NCBI GenBank assembly: GCA_017483185.1
Contig: JAFULM010000052.1
Location: 1-33,598 of the forward strand
Source: Prevotella sp.
Lineage (GTDB): Bacteria > Bacteroidota > Bacteroidia > Bacteroidales > Bacteroidaceae
DNA: 33,598 bases
Direction: 5' to 3'
This document shows, in pieces, positions 33,089 to 33,598 of this stretch. The notes under the pieces are model-generated. The model was not told the DNA's origin. It saw nothing but the letters and a program-made list of their open reading frames with translations, and searched no databases. The position numbers and the translations under genes are program-made. Position 1 is the first letter of the stretch. The number at the start of each line of letters is the position of its first letter.

Positions 33089-33598
33089 GCAAAGATACAT
33101 CAAAAAAACGAAGAACGGAGCAAAATGGATGGGAAAATAAACCCACCCAACCTGACACCCACCCCCCAAAAAAACCACCCCAACCCTCCCAAAGGGAGGG
33201 AGCTTGATATGTCTAAGCCCTTGTGTGCACATCCCATCGTAGGGTCGCGACCTGTCGCGACCGCCTCGTGGCTCATATATAATTACACACATATCTGACC
33301 TGACCGGGCATGTTAAACCACGAGACAAGGAGGCGGTCGCGACAGTTGGATGACCGGCGTAGCGCATGACGGACGTCATGCCTTTGCGTACTCTTGTATG
33401 CGCGGCGGCGCCATCTTTGTGTCTCTGCGTCTTTGCGTTGAAATATGTGGGGTTATGGTGACAAGGAGGCGGTCGCGACGATGGATGAATGGCGTAGCGC
33501 ATGACGAACGTCATGCCTTTGCGTACTTTCGTATGCGCGGCGGCGCCATCTTTGTGTCTCTGCGTCTTTGTGTTGAAATATGTGGGGTTATGGTGACA
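33089..33598 (+). repeat. long mosaic repeat, copy 4 (first half, runs off the window)
   Basis: From the aroB promoter edge it reads through the CCCTCCCAAAGGGAGGG segment, the palindrome at 33239-33271, the ATATATAATTACACACATA spacer, and tandem units starting with GACAAGG at 33324, 33460 and 33595 (periods 136 and 135). Same orientation as copy 1, inverted relative to copy 2. The second unit carries several differences (GATGGATGAATGGCG). The element is cut by the end of the window. Confidence 0.87.
33090..33124 (-). promoter_or_regulatory. aroB promoter, carried on the edge of the repeat
   Basis: The minus strand has TTTG (33124-33121) and TATCTTTG (33097-33090) with a 23-nt spacer. The upstream sequence is nearly identical to that of trmO. 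The start codon lies about 25 nt after the expected transcription start. Confidence 0.75.

Noticed and set aside
33057-33158. N-terminal extension of AroB into the repeat
   Set aside because: The extra codons cross the promoter -7 and -33 boxes and the repeat; family members begin near the chosen start.

Overview
The window looks like a chromosomal segment of a Bacteroidales bacterium, most likely Prevotella-like. The grounds are: promoters of the Bacteroidetes type (TTTG about 20 nt upstream of TAnnTTTG) in front of most transcription units; few Shine-Dalgarno sequences; a LysS with a Bacteroidetes-style C-terminal extension; DUF4230 and DUF4890-like proteins; and a menaquinone operon. The genus is inference. 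I see no prophage, integrase, transposase, CRISPR array, rRNA or tRNA.

Layout from left to right. 1-1220: a possible leftward gene start, a long mosaic repeat, then pepT (+). 2448-2722: an 84-bp inverted repeat between convergent genes. 2723-10536 (-): oxaloacetate decarboxylase alpha-like protein, HD-domain protein, LptD-like outer membrane protein and a CPA2 cation/proton antiporter. 10537-11621: repeats. 11622-12353 (+): a protein I do not recognise. 12341-13648 (-): queuosine precursor transporter and QueF. 13857-20291 (-): menaquinone operon menI-menF-menD-menB-menC-menE. 20458-21438 (-): ROK sugar kinase. 21439-22801: second full copy of the long repeat. 22802-23509 (+): TrmO. 23669-24998 (-): two DUF4230 proteins. 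25182-26586 (+): small secreted protein and lipoprotein. 26652-31672 (-): lysS-gpsA-pgi-HAD cluster. 32001-33056 (-): aroB. The repeat family returns up to the right edge.

The genes are core housekeeping. The men operon takes chorismate through isochorismate, SEPHCHC and o-succinylbenzoate to 1,4-dihydroxy-2-naphthoate; MenH, MenA and the quinone methyltransferase are not in this window. AroB feeds the shikimate pathway that supplies the chorismate. YhhQ and QueF supply preQ1 for queuosine tRNA modification, and TrmO and LysS also act on tRNA.

The unusual content is non-coding. About 1 kb of nested palindromes occurs as two long copies and two partial copies in both orientations, three of the four in gaps between divergent genes. 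In two copies (trmO and aroB) the homology runs up to and includes the gene's promoter -7 box and stops there. Short-unit repeats with inverted arms fill many operon gaps. One palindromic element sits in frame inside menE and appears to add about 50 residues to the enzyme.
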